Source of the DNA: Ramlibacter cellulosilyticus
GTDB taxonomy: Bacteria > Pseudomonadota > Gammaproteobacteria > Burkholderiales > Burkholderiaceae_C
Reading direction: 5' to 3'
DNA length: 64,000 nucleotides
NCBI RefSeq assembly: GCF_014297465.1
Contig: NZ_JACORT010000004.1
Coordinates: 124,001-188,000, forward strand
Shown here: positions 44,584 to 54,349 of the stretch, in pieces
How the letters are laid out: the number at the start of each line of letters is the position of its first letter
Numbering within the stretch: the first letter of the stretch is position 1
Made by a program: the position numbers and the translations under genes
The notes under the pieces: generated by a model
The model's database searches: none
Seen by the model: the letters and a program-made list of their open reading frames with translations, nothing else
Told to the model about the DNA's origin: nothing

Positions 44584-44915
44584 GGCTGCACTTCCTCCTG
44601 GTGGTACAGGTAGCGGCCCAGCGCGTCGAGGCGCTCGGTCCAGAATCTCTCGTAACGCGCGAGCCACATCGCAGCGTCCTCCAGCGCGCCGGGCGCCAGT
44701 TCGCAGCGCACCGTTCGTCCTTCCTTTTCGCGTACGACCAGGCCGGCGTCCTCCAGCACGCGCAGGTGCTTCATGAACCCGGGCAGCGACATGCCGTGCG
44801 GCTGGGCCAGCTCGCTCACGCTCGCCGGGCCGTGCGTGAGGCGGTCCACCACGCTGCGCCGCGTGGCGTCGGACAACGCCCAGAACACCTGGTCCAGTGC
44901 CGCGTCGTCGGTCAC
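44481..44915 (-). CDS. ArsR family transcriptional regulator
   Basis: A 144-residue winged-helix regulator starting at GTG 44915 (VTDDAALDQVFWALSDATRRSVVDRL), overlapping the VOC stop (GTGA). The recognition region is ASVSELAQPHGMSLPGFMKHLRVLEDAGLV. No metal-binding ELCVCDL motif is present, so it is of the non-metal kind that is usually coupled to SRPBCC proteins. The C-terminal 35 residues lie in the overlap with the AHSA1 gene and are low in complexity. Confidence 0.88.
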   Translation of the reverse strand: MTDDAALDQVFWALSDATRRSVVDRLTHGPASVSELAQPHGMSLPGFMKHLRVLEDAGLVVREKEGRTVRCELAPGALEDAAMWLARYERFWTERLDALGRYLYHQEEVQPWTAPSAKSRSSGSRAATPSPPKKSGARGPTRRR

Positions 44916-45316
44916 GAAGGCATCAGCGGCTGCAGCATGCTCAGGCGGTTGCGCTCGGTGTCGTAGAAGGCGACGTACGGGCCCACGCCGGGGATCTCCA
45001 TCGGCTCGCCGAGCACTTCGCCGCCGGCTTCCTTCACCCTGCGCATGGCGGCCCGGATGTCCTGCACGCCGACGACCACGGACGGGTGCTGGCCGGGCAT
45101 CTCGGGCGAGCGCTGGAAGAAGCCGCCGTTGATGGCGCCGCGGTTCGCCTTGCCCTGCGGCATCAGGTCCTGTTCCGCGGTGGTGGCGAGCACGTAGTTG
45201 CCCATCTCCTGCCCGAGCATCTCCAGCTTCCAGCCGAAGGCGGACTGGTAGAAGCGCGCGATGCGCTCGCGGTCGTCGTAAGGCAGTTCGAAGTGGACGA
45301 CGGGATCCATGTGCAT
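44912..45316 (-). CDS. VOC family (glyoxalase-like) protein
   Basis: A 134-residue protein with two beta-alpha-beta-beta-beta modules: VVHFELPYDDRERIARFYQSAFGWKLE and VVVGVQDIRAAMRRVKEAGGEVLGEP. His and Glu positions fit a metal site, but the reaction (isomerase, dioxygenase or resistance) cannot be told. ATG 45316 and 45310 are both possible. Six bases separate it from the upstream GFA gene, so they are one operon. Confidence 0.88.
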   Translation of the reverse strand: MHMDPVVHFELPYDDRERIARFYQSAFGWKLEMLGQEMGNYVLATTAEQDLMPQGKANRGAINGGFFQRSPEMPGQHPSVVVGVQDIRAAMRRVKEAGGEVLGEPMEIPGVGPYVAFYDTERNRLSMLQPLMPS

Positions 45317-45322
45317 GTCCTC

Positions 45323-45670
45323 CTAGCGGGAGCGACCGTCGAAGTGCTTCACCGGGACGCTGTCCACGTCGAAGCCTTCGAGCGTACGCAGGTTGATGGC
45401 GGCCATGGGCGTGCCGTCGGGCATCTTCCCTTCGCCGAACGTGTGGATGCCGCAGTTGGCGCAGAAGCGGTGCCGGATCACGTGCTGGTTGAACATGTAC
45501 GTGGCGGCGTCCTCTTCGGGCGTGAGCAGGCGCAGCTTCTCCCGCGGCACGAACCACAGCAGCGACGCGCGCCGCGCGCACATCGAGCAGTTGCAGGCCA
45601 TGCCGCTGTCAGGCTCGCCTTCGACTTCGAAGCGGACGCGGCCGCAGTGGCAGCTGCCGGTTTGTGCCAT
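45323..45670 (-). CDS. GFA family protein (glutathione-dependent formaldehyde-activating enzyme-like)
   Basis: A 115-residue zinc-binding protein: GSCHCGRVRFEVEGE, ACNCSMCARRASLLW and HRFCANCGIHTF provide the conserved cysteine sets of the GFA fold. Members act on S-hydroxymethyl-glutathione-like adducts or have other roles. It is the first gene of the GFA-VOC-ArsR-AHSA1 operon, which together looks like a small detoxification unit (inferred). Confidence 0.9.
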   Translation of the reverse strand: MAQTGSCHCGRVRFEVEGEPDSGMACNCSMCARRASLLWFVPREKLRLLTPEEDAATYMFNQHVIRHRFCANCGIHTFGEGKMPDGTPMAAINLRTLEGFDVDSVPVKHFDGRSR

Positions 45671-45832
45671 GGGGGAGCTCCTTTTTTGTTAACCGAGTGG
45701 TTTAGTTTAGGCGGGATGGGCGGCGTGTCAAGCGCGGGGATCGTGATCGCCGCGCGTATGTTCGTCATCCGCAAAGGCAGGAACCCAGGGCTCCCGCGCC
45801 TCGTGGTCCGGCCGCGCTGTGGGACCGGGCAC

Positions 45833-45914
45833 GTAGGCTGGGTTGCCCGAAGGGCACCCCAGCTTTTCGCAACGGCGCGGGTTGCTGGGGTGCGCTCCGC
45901 GCAACCCAGCCTAC
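45833..45914. repeat. 82-bp palindromic intergenic repeat, GTAGGCTGGG family, copy 1
   Basis: The left arm GTAGGCTGGGTTGC and right arm GCAACCCAGCCTAC are exact inverted repeats; an inner pair ACCCCAGC/GCTGGGGT follows. The same structure and exact length recur at 53281-53362. The type (a REP-like palindrome around GCGAAGCGC) is common in proteobacterial intergenic DNA. Confidence 0.85.
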
Positions 45915-45931
45915 CGATGCGACACCGGCCC

Positions 45932-47095
45932 TCAGCGCCCGCCCAGCCCCATCGCCCGCGTGATCACCTCTTTCATGATCTCGTTGGTGCCGCCGTAGAT
46001 GCGCTGCACGCGTGCGTCGGCGTATGCGCGCGTGATGGGGTATTCCCACATGAAGCCGTAGCCGCCGTGCAGCTGCACGCATTCGTCCATCACCTTGCAC
46101 TGCAGGTCGCTGGTCCAGTACTTCGCCATGCTGGCGGTCGCGGTGTCCAGCTTGTCCTGCAGCACCAGCTCCAGGCAGCGGTCGACGAACACGCGCGCGA
46201 CCTGCACCTCGGTCTGCAGTTCGGCGAGCGTGTAGCGAGTGTTCTGGAAGGCGGCCACGGGCTGGCCGAACACGCGGCGGTCCTTCACGTACTGCACCGT
46301 CCAGTCGATCGCCGCCTGCGCCGCCGCCACCGCCGTGATCGCGATCTGGATGCGCTCCCAGGGCAGCTGCTCCATCAGGCCGATGAAGCCGCGATTCAGC
46401 ATCGCCTCGCCGCCCAGGAGGTTCTCCGCCGGCACGCGCACGTTGTCGAAGAACAGCTCGGACGTGTCCTGCGCCTTCAGCCCCAGCTTCTTCAGGCGCT
46501 TGCCCTTCTCGAAGCCCGGCATCCCGCGTTCGACGAGCAACAGGCTCGTGCCCTTCGCCCCGGCCTCGGGATCGGTCTTCGCCACCACGACCACCAGGTC
46601 CGCGTGCCAGCCGTTCGTGATGAAGGTCTTGCTGCCATTGAGCAGGTAGCTGCCATCCGCCTGCCGGATTGCCGTGCTGCGGATGCCCTGCAGGTCGCTG
46701 CCCGCCGCCGGCTCGCTCATGGCGATCGCGCCCACCATCTCGCCACTCGCGAGCTTCGGGAGGTAGCGGCGCTTCTGGTCCTCCGTGCCGTAGTGAAGGA
46801 TGTACGGCGCCACGATCTCGCTGTGCAGCCCGAAGCCGACGCCCGTGAAGCCACCGCGCGCGAGTTCCTCCATCTGCACCACCGAGTACAGCTTGTCGAC
46901 GCCCGCGCCGCCGTACTCCTCCGGCATCGTGGGACAGAGGTAGCCGTTCGCGCCGGCCTTGTTCCACAGCGCGCGGTCCACGTAGCCCTGCTCCTCCCAC
47001 GCCTCGTGGAAGGGAGCGACCTCCTTGTCCACGAAGCGGCGGAAGGCGTCGCGGAAGGCTTCGTGGTCGGCGTTGAAGAGGGTGCGTTCGATCAT
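45932..47095 (-). CDS. Acyl-CoA dehydrogenase
   Basis: A 387-residue flavoenzyme from ATG 47095 (MIERTLFNADHEAFRDAFRRFV). Family signatures: AIAMSEPAAGSDLQGI, the FAD contact YLLNGSKTFITNGWHADL, RRVFGQPVAAFQNTRY and the C-terminal LHGGYGFMWEYPITRAYADARVQRIYGGTNEIM. The catalytic base is probably in the IYGGTNEI region as in long-chain and isovaleryl types. It oxidises acyl-CoA to enoyl-CoA and passes electrons to ETF. It is cut off from the DUF6351 gene upstream by a terminator. Substrate chain length cannot be assigned. Confidence 0.93.
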   Translation of the reverse strand: MIERTLFNADHEAFRDAFRRFVDKEVAPFHEAWEEQGYVDRALWNKAGANGYLCPTMPEEYGGAGVDKLYSVVQMEELARGGFTGVGFGLHSEIVAPYILHYGTEDQKRRYLPKLASGEMVGAIAMSEPAAGSDLQGIRSTAIRQADGSYLLNGSKTFITNGWHADLVVVVAKTDPEAGAKGTSLLLVERGMPGFEKGKRLKKLGLKAQDTSELFFDNVRVPAENLLGGEAMLNRGFIGLMEQLPWERIQIAITAVAAAQAAIDWTVQYVKDRRVFGQPVAAFQNTRYTLAELQTEVQVARVFVDRCLELVLQDKLDTATASMAKYWTSDLQCKVMDECVQLHGGYGFMWEYPITRAYADARVQRIYGGTNEIMKEVITRAMGLGGR

Positions 47096-47110
47096 CGTGA
47101 GGTCCCCGGA

Positions 47111-47148
47111 AAGCAAAAGGCCGCCGCCCTTGCACGGGGCGACGGCCT
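47111..47148 (-). terminator. Rho-independent terminator after the DUF6351 gene
   Basis: On the minus strand AGGCCGTCGCCC (47148-47137) pairs with GGGCGGCGGCCT (47129-47118), followed by TTTTGCTTT. It ends the DUF6351 transcript just before the acyl-CoA dehydrogenase start. Confidence 0.85.
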
Positions 47149-47162
47149 GGGAGCTTACGCGT

Positions 47163-49700
47163 TCAGAAGCGCGTCGACGTCGGGGCATCCCCCAGCGGCT
47201 GGCCGCCGGGGCCGTTCCTGAACGTCAGCGGGCTCTGCGCCGCCTGCTGGCCGACGCCGGGCTTGCTCCAGTCGCACACGCCGCCCTGGAACACGACCTG
47301 CATGCGTTGCCACTGCGCGTCGGTGAAAGCGACACCCGTGTACTCGGAGCGGTTCAACGGCTTGAGCTGGCACTTCAGCACGTCCTCCGAGCGCGGGCCG
47401 CCGGCCACCTGGCGCGGCGAAGCGGCCGGCTTCAGCCATGGGTCCGCGTCGCACACCGCCATGTCGTAGATGCGGTTGCTCTGCGTCGTGTCGTCCGGCT
47501 TCAGGCAGAAGTCGCGCGCCTCGTTCGGACGCGTGGCGCGCACCTTCGCCTCGATGGAGCGATTGCTCGGCTCCGTGACCAGCGCGGTGAGCCACTGGTC
47601 CATGACGTTGAATGCCTCGAGTCCGACGGTACCCGGTGCGGCGAGGCCGGTACGGGCGAAACGCCACAGCGCCTGGTTGTTGGCGTCGCCCGCGTCCCGC
47701 GTGATGCGGTCGCGGATGGCCCAGCTGTACCACTGGTGGTGGATCGGGATCGTGTTGCCGGAGAGGCCCGTGCCGGAGGAGTTCACGGCGACCGGGTTCT
47801 GCCCGGGCGGTACGTTGATGTTGGAGTCGTCCCAGCCGCGCAGGTCGATGATCGGCGCCTTGGCCAGGTTCTTGCCGGAGGCCACGATGCCGGAGCGGTA
47901 AGCCGTCTCCAGCGCCGCGGTGTCGGCCTGCGTACGCGCCGCGCGCAGCTCGGAATCCTTGTTGGTCCCGCCGATCTCCTCGTTGAGGGTCACGAACTCC
48001 TCCACCGTGATGGAGCCCGCCAGGAGCGCCTTCAGGCCGTACTGCACGCCGACGTTGTCGCGCGTGTCCTGGGGCGTGGCCGTGGTGCCGATGTGGCCCC
48101 AGATGCTCTCGCCCCAGGCCCACGCATTGCACCGCGGCAGGTTCGCCGTCGCCGTCGGGTTCGCCGGGTTGTAGACGGCCGTGTTCGGCAGCTCGCAGTT
48201 GTTGGTCTCGAAGGGAACGGTGCGGATCGTGCCCGTGTCCCAGTCCGAGAGCCGCTGCGCGCCGTTGCCGAGGGCGCCGACGGTGCGCTGGCTGTACACG
48301 CCCGGACGGCCGTTGCTGCCGAAGGCGTTGTACCAGGCCTGGCAACCGGACTGGTCGGGGTGGCCGTTGATGGCGCCCTTCCTCGCGTTGATCTGCGACT
48401 GGGTCAGTCCCATCGAGCTCCACAGGTTCAGCACGCGCGTCTTCTGGTACGCCTCGACCAGCAACGTGCAGTCACCGACCTCCAGCGTCGTGGTCTCCGA
48501 GTCCGGATATGTGCAGCTGGTCACCACGCCATCCAGCAGGCCCGGGAAGATGGAGAGGTTCATGTTCGAATTGATCGAACCGCCGGAACAGCCGGTGCCC
48601 ATGGTGAACCGGATGGGGCCGTACGTGTCGATGATGTGCTCCTTCATCATCATCACCGTCTCGGTCATGAGCACGCGGTTGGAGTTCTTCACCGAGTCCG
48701 TCATGCTGTTGCCCACGACCAGCCAGCCGCGCTTGAGCTGTTCCTCCTGCGCGGACCAGGCGGTGGCCGTCGGGCGCGCCTGGCGCCGCGGCTGCCCGGT
48801 GCTGGCACCGAAGCTGTAGTAGACCTTCCCGTTCCACTGCGCCTGTGGCGCGGTCGACTTCCATTCCTTCGCGGGGTCGAAGAGCACCGCGATGTCATAG
48901 ATGCCGCGGTTCATCGTGCCGCGCTCCAGCCGCACGACGAAAGGCAAGGTCCGGCCGTTCTCGGTGGTGATCGTCGCCATGTCCGCCGGCGTCGTGCCCG
49001 CCGTGTACGGCTTCCAGCAGGGATTCGCCGGCGCCGCCGGCTGCGCCGGGATCGTGCCGTTCACGCCGTCGCTGTTCCACGCCGGGTCGGGGATCGCGAG
49101 CGAACACGCGCCCGTGCCGCTGCTGGCCGTCGTGGTGCGGTAGTAGAGCTTCGTCTCGGTCGGGATGTTGCAGTTCGCGTCCGGCTGGCCCGACAGGCCG
49201 CTGCCGTTCGTGGCCGGCGTGCTGCCGGAGGCGGGCTGCGGCGTCGGGGTCGCGCAGTAGAACGGCTTGACCTGCGCGCCCGAATAGATGGGCCCGCTGC
49301 GCGGCGCGTTCGTGATCACCAGGCGCTCGCTCTGGCCGATCCCGCGCGACGAGAACTGGACTTCCAGCGTGTTCTCGCCCGTCTTCAGGCCGGTGAGCAG
49401 GCCCACGAGGCGGCCGTTGCCCTGCCGGGTGAAGCTGCTCGCGACGTTGGCGCCGTTGAGGTTGACGAGGAGGCCCTTGTCGATCTGGCCGGGAGGCGCG
49501 GTGATCTCCACGAGCGCGTCGCCGTCGCTCACGAGGTCGGCGCGGTTCGACAGGGTGTTGATCTGGATGGCGCCGCCGCCTCCGTCGCCACCGCCTCCGC
49601 CGCCGCCGCAGGATGCGAGCAGCACGGAAGCGAGTGCGACGGCGGCAAGCCGCCACGGTGCGGGCGCGGGGAGCGCCTTGCGGGTGGGATGGGGTAGCAA
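47163..49700 (-). CDS. DUF6351 family lipoprotein, putative esterase-type hydrolase
   Basis: An 845-residue protein starting at TTG 49700 after AAGGAG. It has a lipoprotein signal ([14 protein letters not shown], then a run of glycines), an N-terminal beta-rich domain ([22 protein letters not shown]) and an alpha/beta hydrolase-like core with nucleophile-elbow-like [13 protein letters not shown] (about residue 365) in place of GxSxG. These features match DUF6351, large exported proteins of Burkholderiales. An ester or polyester substrate is plausible but unproven. It is oriented away from the thiolase gene; the 207-bp gap holds both promoters. Confidence 0.8.
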   Translation of the reverse strand: MLPHPTRKALPAPAPWRLAAVALASVLLASCGGGGGGGDGGGGAIQINTLSNRADLVSDGDALVEITAPPGQIDKGLLVNLNGANVASSFTRQGNGRLVGLLTGLKTGENTLEVQFSSRGIGQSERLVITNAPRSGPIYSGAQVKPFYCATPTPQPASGSTPATNGSGLSGQPDANCNIPTETKLYYRTTTASSGTGACSLAIPDPAWNSDGVNGTIPAQPAAPANPCWKPYTAGTTPADMATITTENGRTLPFVVRLERGTMNRGIYDIAVLFDPAKEWKSTAPQAQWNGKVYYSFGASTGQPRRQARPTATAWSAQEEQLKRGWLVVGNSMTDSVKNSNRVLMTETVMMMKEHIIDTYGPIRFTMGTGCSGGSINSNMNLSIFPGLLDGVVTSCTYPDSETTTLEVGDCTLLVEAYQKTRVLNLWSSMGLTQSQINARKGAINGHPDQSGCQAWYNAFGSNGRPGVYSQRTVGALGNGAQRLSDWDTGTIRTVPFETNNCELPNTAVYNPANPTATANLPRCNAWAWGESIWGHIGTTATPQDTRDNVGVQYGLKALLAGSITVEEFVTLNEEIGGTNKDSELRAARTQADTAALETAYRSGIVASGKNLAKAPIIDLRGWDDSNINVPPGQNPVAVNSSGTGLSGNTIPIHHQWYSWAIRDRITRDAGDANNQALWRFARTGLAAPGTVGLEAFNVMDQWLTALVTEPSNRSIEAKVRATRPNEARDFCLKPDDTTQSNRIYDMAVCDADPWLKPAASPRQVAGGPRSEDVLKCQLKPLNRSEYTGVAFTDAQWQRMQVVFQGGVCDWSKPGVGQQAAQSPLTFRNGPGGQPLGDAPTSTRF

Positions 49701-49907
49701 GCTTGTCTCCTTGGGATGCGCCCGCGTGACCGCCGCAGGCTGCGCGCCAATCTAGAACCGCCGCTCGCCGCGTGGGTGGCGGCAAACCCGGAACGCGTCA
49801 CGTCGGTGACAGATCCTGCGCGACCGTGGCACGCGACGCCCGGATTCCTGCTGGGCAATTGCTCGGTGCGCGTGCCTATACTGCGGCGCATCACCCCAGG
49901 AGACGAC

Positions 49908-51113
49908 ATGACCGACGCCTACGTCTACGACGCGATCCGCACGCCCCGCGGCAAGGGCAAGAAGGACGGCAGCCTCCACGAGGTGAAGCCCGTGAACCTG
50001 CTGGCCGGCGTGCTCGCCGAGCTGCAGCGCCGCAACGACTTCGACACGGGCCAGGTCGACGACGTGGTGATGGGCGTGGTGTCGCCCATCGGCGAACAGG
50101 GCTCCGTCATCGCGAAAGTCGCGGCGCTCAAGGCGGGCTGGGACTGGCGCTGCAGCGGCGTGCAGCTCAACCGCTTCTGCGCCTCCGGCCTGGAGGCGGT
50201 GAACATGGCGGCGCAGAAGGTGCGCTCGGGCTGGGAAGACCTCGTGGTCGCCGGCGGCGTGGAGAGCATGAGCCGCGTGCCGATCGGCTCCGACGGCGGC
50301 GCGTGGGCACAGGACCCGGAAACCAATTCCGCGACGGCGTTCGTTCCGCAAGGCATAGGCGCGGACCTCATCGCGACGCTCGAAGGCTTCTCGCGCGAGG
50401 ACGTGGACGCGTTCGCGCTCGAATCGCAGAAGCGCGCGGCCCGCGCACGCGAAGGCGGCTTCTTCGCGGGCAGCGTCGTGCCCGTGAAGGACTTCCTCGA
50501 CCAGGTGATCCTGGACCAGGACGAGTTCATCAAGCCGCACACGACGCTGGGAGGCCTGGGGTCGCTCAAGCCCGCGTTCGAGCAGCTCGGCGCGATGGGC
50601 TTCGACCAGGTCGCCATGAGCCGCTACCCGCAGGTCGAGCGCATCCACCACGTGCACCATGCGGGCAACTCCTCGGGCATCGTCGACGGCGCGGCCGCCG
50701 TCCTGATCGGCAGCGAGGCGGCGGGCAAGACGCACGGGCTGAAGCCGCGGGCGCGCATCGTCGCGGCGGCGCTATCCGGCGCCGACCCCACCATCATGTT
50801 GACCGGTCCCATGCCCGCCGCGCGCAAGGCACTGGCCAAGGCCGGCCTCACCGTGGACCAGATCGACCTGTTCGAAGTGAACGAGGCCTTCGCGGCCGTG
50901 CCCATGAAGTTCATGAAGGAGATGGGCGTGCCGCACGAGAAGGTGAACGTCAACGGCGGCGCGATCGCCATGGGCCACCCGCTCGGCGCGACCGGCGCCA
51001 TGATCCTGAACACGCTGGTCGACGAGCTGCACCGGCGCAAGCTCCGCTACGGCCTGGCCACGCTGTGCGTGGGCGGCGGCATGGGCATCGCCACGATCGT
51101 GGAGCGGATCTGA
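49908..51113 (+). CDS. Acetyl-CoA C-acyltransferase (thiolase)
   Basis: A 401-residue thiolase. The nucleophilic Cys90 is in [11 protein letters not shown], the catalytic His is in [15 protein letters not shown], and the second Cys is in [10 protein letters not shown]. It cleaves 3-ketoacyl-CoA with CoA. It starts at ATG 49908 after AGGAG. TATACT (49877-49882) is a good -10. The next gene, a two-domain hydratase/dehydrogenase, follows after 4 bp, so both catalyse consecutive steps of beta-oxidation as one transcript. Confidence 0.94.
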   Translation: MTDAYVYDAIRTPRGKGKKDGSLHEVKPVNLLAGVLAELQRRNDFDTGQVDDVVMGVVSPIGEQGSVIAKVAALKAGWDWRCSGVQLNRFCASGLEAVNMAAQKVRSGWEDLVVAGGVESMSRVPIGSDGGAWAQDPETNSATAFVPQGIGADLIATLEGFSREDVDAFALESQKRAARAREGGFFAGSVVPVKDFLDQVILDQDEFIKPHTTLGGLGSLKPAFEQLGAMGFDQVAMSRYPQVERIHHVHHAGNSSGIVDGAAAVLIGSEAAGKTHGLKPRARIVAAALSGADPTIMLTGPMPAARKALAKAGLTVDQIDLFEVNEAFAAVPMKFMKEMGVPHEKVNVNGGAIAMGHPLGATGAMILNTLVDELHRRKLRYGLATLCVGGGMGIATIVERI

Positions 51114-51117
51114 CGCC

Positions 51118-53259
51118 ATGAAGACCCTGCGCTACGAACTGGCCGACGGCATCGCGACGATTACCTTCGACGAGCCCGGCTCGCCGGTCAACACCATGTG
51201 CCTGCAGTGGCAGGAGGACCTCACCGAGGCCGTGCGGCAGGTGGTGAAGGACAAGGACACCATCCGCGGCATCGTGCTCGCGTCCGCGAAGACGACCTTC
51301 TTTGCCGGCGCCGACCTGAAGGGCACCATGCGCCTGCAGGCGGGCGATGCACCGCAGGTCTTCCGCGAGATCGAGCAGGTCAAGAAGAACTTCCGCACCC
51401 TGGAGACCCTGGGCAAGCCCGTGGTGGCCTGCCTGAATGGCGCCGCCCTCGGCGGCGGCTGGGAGGTCGCGCTCGCGGCGCACCACCGCATCGCCGTCGA
51501 CAACCCGAAGATCCAGTTCGGCCTGCCGGAGATCACGCTGGGGCTGATCCCCGGCGCCTCCGGCATCACCAAGATGGTCCGCCTCCTGGGCCTCATGGGC
51601 GCGCAGCCCTACATCCTCGAAAGCAAGCTGTTCGCGCCGCGCGAGGCGCTGGAACTCGGCCTCGTGCACGAACTCGTGCCGGATGCCGAGGCGCTGCGTC
51701 CTGCCGCCCTGGCCTGGATCGCCGCGCATCCGCAGGCGCAGCAGCCGTGGGACGCGAAGGACTACCGCATGCCGGGCGGCACGCCGTCCAACCCGAAGAT
51801 CGCCGGCATGCTGTCCGTCGCCCCGGCGGCGCTGAAGCAGAAGACGCGCGGCCTCTACCCCGCGCCCGAGGCCGCGCTCGCCGCGATGGTCGAAGGCGCG
51901 CTGGTGGACTTCGACACCGCGCTGCGCATCGAGACGCGCTACCTCGCCCGCCTGATCGTGTCGCCCGTGGCGAAGAACATGATCAACACCTTCTTCTTCA
52001 ACATGAACGCGATCAAGGCGGGGCAGTCGCGTCCGAAGTGGGAAGGCCGCTTCAAGCCGCAGAAGGTGGGCATCCTGGGCGCCGGCATGATGGGCGGCGG
52101 CATTGCCTACGCGCAGGCGAGCCGCGGCATCGCCACGGTGCTCAAGGACGTCTCGCAGGACAAGGCCGAAGCGGGCAAGGCGTACTCGGCGAAGATCACG
52201 CAGCCGCGCGTGGAGAAGGGGCGCATGGACCCGGTGGAGCAGCAGGCGCTGCTCGCGCGCATCACGCCCACCGAATCCGCGAAGGACCTGGCGGGTTGCG
52301 ACCTCATCATCGAAGCGGTGTTCGAGAACCGCGACCTGAAGGCGAAGGTCACGAAGGAAGCCGAGCCGCTGCTCGCGCCGGGCGGCTTCTTCGCGAGCAA
52401 CACCTCCACCCTGCCGATCACCGGGCTCGCGAAGGCGAGCACGCGACCGGAGAAGTTCGTTGGCATCCATTTCTTCAGCCCCGTCGACAAGATGAAGCTG
52501 GTGGAGATCATCCGCGGCAAGGCGACGGACGACGAGACGGTGGCGCGCGCCTTCGACTACGTGCAGGCGCTCGGCAAGATCCCGATCGTGGTGAACGATG
52601 CGCGCGGCTTCTTCACCAGCCGCGTGTTCGGCACCTTCGTGATGGAAGGCGCCGCGATGGTCGGCGAAGGGATTCCCGCGCCCGTCGTGGAACAGGCGGG
52701 GCTGCAGGCCGGCATGCCCGTGGGCCCGCTCGCGGTGCTGGACGAGACGGCGCTGTCGCTGTCGGTGCACGTGCTGGACCAGACGCGCGCCGACTTCCGC
52801 GCCGAAGGCCAGACCTACATCGCCACGCCCGGCGAGCTGCTCGTGGAACGCATGGTCAAGGAGTTCGACCGCAACGGCCGTGCGGCCGGCGGCGGCTTCT
52901 ACGAATACCCGCAGGGCGGGAAGAAGTTCCTCTGGCCGCAGCTCCAGACGCTGTTCGAGAACCCGGACGCGCCCTGGGACCTGCAGGAACTGAAGGACCG
53001 CCTGCTGTACCGCCAGGCCGTGGAAACCGCGCGCTGCCTCGCCGAAGGCGTGCTCACGAGCGTGCACGACGCCAACATCGGCTCGATCTTCGGCATCGGC
53101 TTTCCGGGCTGGACCGGCGGCGCCATGCAGTTCATCTACGGCACGGGTATCGACACCTTCCTGCACCGCGCGGAAGTGCTGGCCTCGAAGTTCGGCCCGG
53201 GTTTCGTCGTGGCGCCGCAGGTGAAGGACGCGATCCGCAGGTTCGAGCCGAAGTACTGA
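51118..53259 (+). CDS. 3-hydroxyacyl-CoA dehydrogenase/enoyl-CoA hydratase (FadB/FadJ type)
   Basis: A 713-residue bifunctional protein. The N-terminal crotonase domain (about 1-190) has FFAGADLKGTM and ALGGGWEVALAAHHRIAVDNPKIQFGLPEITLGLIPG, with the two glutamates of true hydratases. The NAD-binding dehydrogenase domain follows with GAGMMGGGIAYAQASRG near residue 325 and FFSPVDKMKLVEII; two C-terminal helical domains close the protein. It hydrates enoyl-CoA and oxidises the hydroxy product. Together with the preceding thiolase it completes the beta-oxidation spiral except the first dehydrogenation. Confidence 0.94.
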   Translation: MKTLRYELADGIATITFDEPGSPVNTMCLQWQEDLTEAVRQVVKDKDTIRGIVLASAKTTFFAGADLKGTMRLQAGDAPQVFREIEQVKKNFRTLETLGKPVVACLNGAALGGGWEVALAAHHRIAVDNPKIQFGLPEITLGLIPGASGITKMVRLLGLMGAQPYILESKLFAPREALELGLVHELVPDAEALRPAALAWIAAHPQAQQPWDAKDYRMPGGTPSNPKIAGMLSVAPAALKQKTRGLYPAPEAALAAMVEGALVDFDTALRIETRYLARLIVSPVAKNMINTFFFNMNAIKAGQSRPKWEGRFKPQKVGILGAGMMGGGIAYAQASRGIATVLKDVSQDKAEAGKAYSAKITQPRVEKGRMDPVEQQALLARITPTESAKDLAGCDLIIEAVFENRDLKAKVTKEAEPLLAPGGFFASNTSTLPITGLAKASTRPEKFVGIHFFSPVDKMKLVEIIRGKATDDETVARAFDYVQALGKIPIVVNDARGFFTSRVFGTFVMEGAAMVGEGIPAPVVEQAGLQAGMPVGPLAVLDETALSLSVHVLDQTRADFRAEGQTYIATPGELLVERMVKEFDRNGRAAGGGFYEYPQGGKKFLWPQLQTLFENPDAPWDLQELKDRLLYRQAVETARCLAEGVLTSVHDANIGSIFGIGFPGWTGGAMQFIYGTGIDTFLHRAEVLASKFGPGFVVAPQVKDAIRRFEPKY

Positions 53260-53280
53260 GGCCGGGCGCGCGCCGCCCTT

Positions 53281-53362
53281 GTAGGCTGGGTTGCGCGAAG
53301 CGCACCCCAGCGATCCCGCGCGTGGCGAAACGCTGGGGTGCCCTGCGGGCAACCCAGCCTAC
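53281..53362. repeat. 82-bp palindromic intergenic repeat, GTAGGCTGGG family, copy 2
   Basis: Same outer arms (GTAGGCTGGGTTGC and GCAACCCAGCCTAC when extended) and inner pair (ACCCCAGC/GCTGGGGT) as copy 1 at 45833-45914, also 82 bp; loops differ. It lies 22 bp after the FadB/J-like stop and may act as a transcription or mRNA 3' stabilising element. Confidence 0.85.
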
Positions 53363-53425
53363 GGGCCCCGCCGCGGTCACGCGCCGAATCGTTGACTCCG
53401 GCAACGATGAGGGCCACACTGCCGC

Positions 53426-54349
53426 ATGCCCTCCGTCGCCAAGTCCCACGTCAAGGCAGTCCGCGCGTTCAACCGCTTCTACACGCAGCGCATCGGCGTG
53501 CTCAAGCGCTACCTGGACACGGACTTCACGCTCACCGAAGTGCGCGTGCTGTACGAGCTGGCGCACCGGCCGCCGCTCGCTGCGCGCGACCTCGTGCGGG
53601 AGCTGGAGCTCGATGCGGGCTACCTGAGCCGCATCCTGCGCCGCTTCGAGGACCGGGGCTGGATCGCCCGCGAGACCGCCCCGCACGACGGGCGCCAGCA
53701 CCTGCTGCGCCTCACCGAGCCCGGCTACGCGGTCTTCGCGCCCTTGCAGCAGAAGTCGCGCGACGAGACCGCCGCGCTCCTTGCCACGGTGCCGCGCGAC
53801 GCCCGCCCGCAGCTGATCGCGGCGCTGGAGAAGGTGCATCGCATGCTCGAGCCCGCCGCCGCGCGCGAGCGCCGCATCGTGCTGCGCGACCCCGTGCCCG
53901 GCGACATGGGTTGGGTGGTGCAGCAGCACGGCGAGCTGTACGCGCGCGAGTACGGCTTCGACTGGACCTTCGAGGCGCTGGTGGCGGAGATCGCCGCGAA
54001 GTTCATCCGCGATTTCGATCCGCAACGCGAGAAAGGCTGGATCGCCGAAGTCGACGGCGAGCGTGCCGGCAGCGTGTTCCTCGTGCGCCAGTCGGCGCAA
54101 GTCGCCAAGCTGCGCCTGCTGATCCTGCGGCCCGAGGCGCGGGGCCTCGGCCTGGGCGGGCGGCTCACCGACGCCTGCATCGCCTTCGCGCGTGCAGCGG
54201 GCTACCGCAAGCTGGTGCTCTGGACGCAGGACAACCTCACCGCGGCGCGGGCGATCTACGCCTCGCGCGGCTTCGTGCTGAAGGCGAGCGAGCCGAACGA
54301 GGCCTTCGGGCAGAAGCTGGTGAGCGAAACCTGGGAGCTCGTGCTCTGA
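53426..54349 (+). CDS. MarR-GNAT fusion: HTH regulator with N-acetyltransferase domain
   Basis: A 307-residue two-domain protein. Residues 1-150 are a MarR winged helix (FTLTEVRVLYELAHRPPLAARDLVRELELDAGYLSRILRRFEDRGW). Residues 155-307 are a GNAT acetyltransferase (VQQHGELYAREYGFDWTFEALV and the acetyl-CoA loop RPEARGLGLGGRLTDACIAFAR). Such fusions are recurrent in bacteria; the acetylated substrate is unknown. The downstream EamA transporter overlaps its stop codon, suggesting a drug or metabolite export pair. Confidence 0.92.
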   Translation: MPSVAKSHVKAVRAFNRFYTQRIGVLKRYLDTDFTLTEVRVLYELAHRPPLAARDLVRELELDAGYLSRILRRFEDRGWIARETAPHDGRQHLLRLTEPGYAVFAPLQQKSRDETAALLATVPRDARPQLIAALEKVHRMLEPAAARERRIVLRDPVPGDMGWVVQQHGELYAREYGFDWTFEALVAEIAAKFIRDFDPQREKGWIAEVDGERAGSVFLVRQSAQVAKLRLLILRPEARGLGLGGRLTDACIAFARAAGYRKLVLWTQDNLTAARAIYASRGFVLKASEPNEAFGQKLVSETWELVL

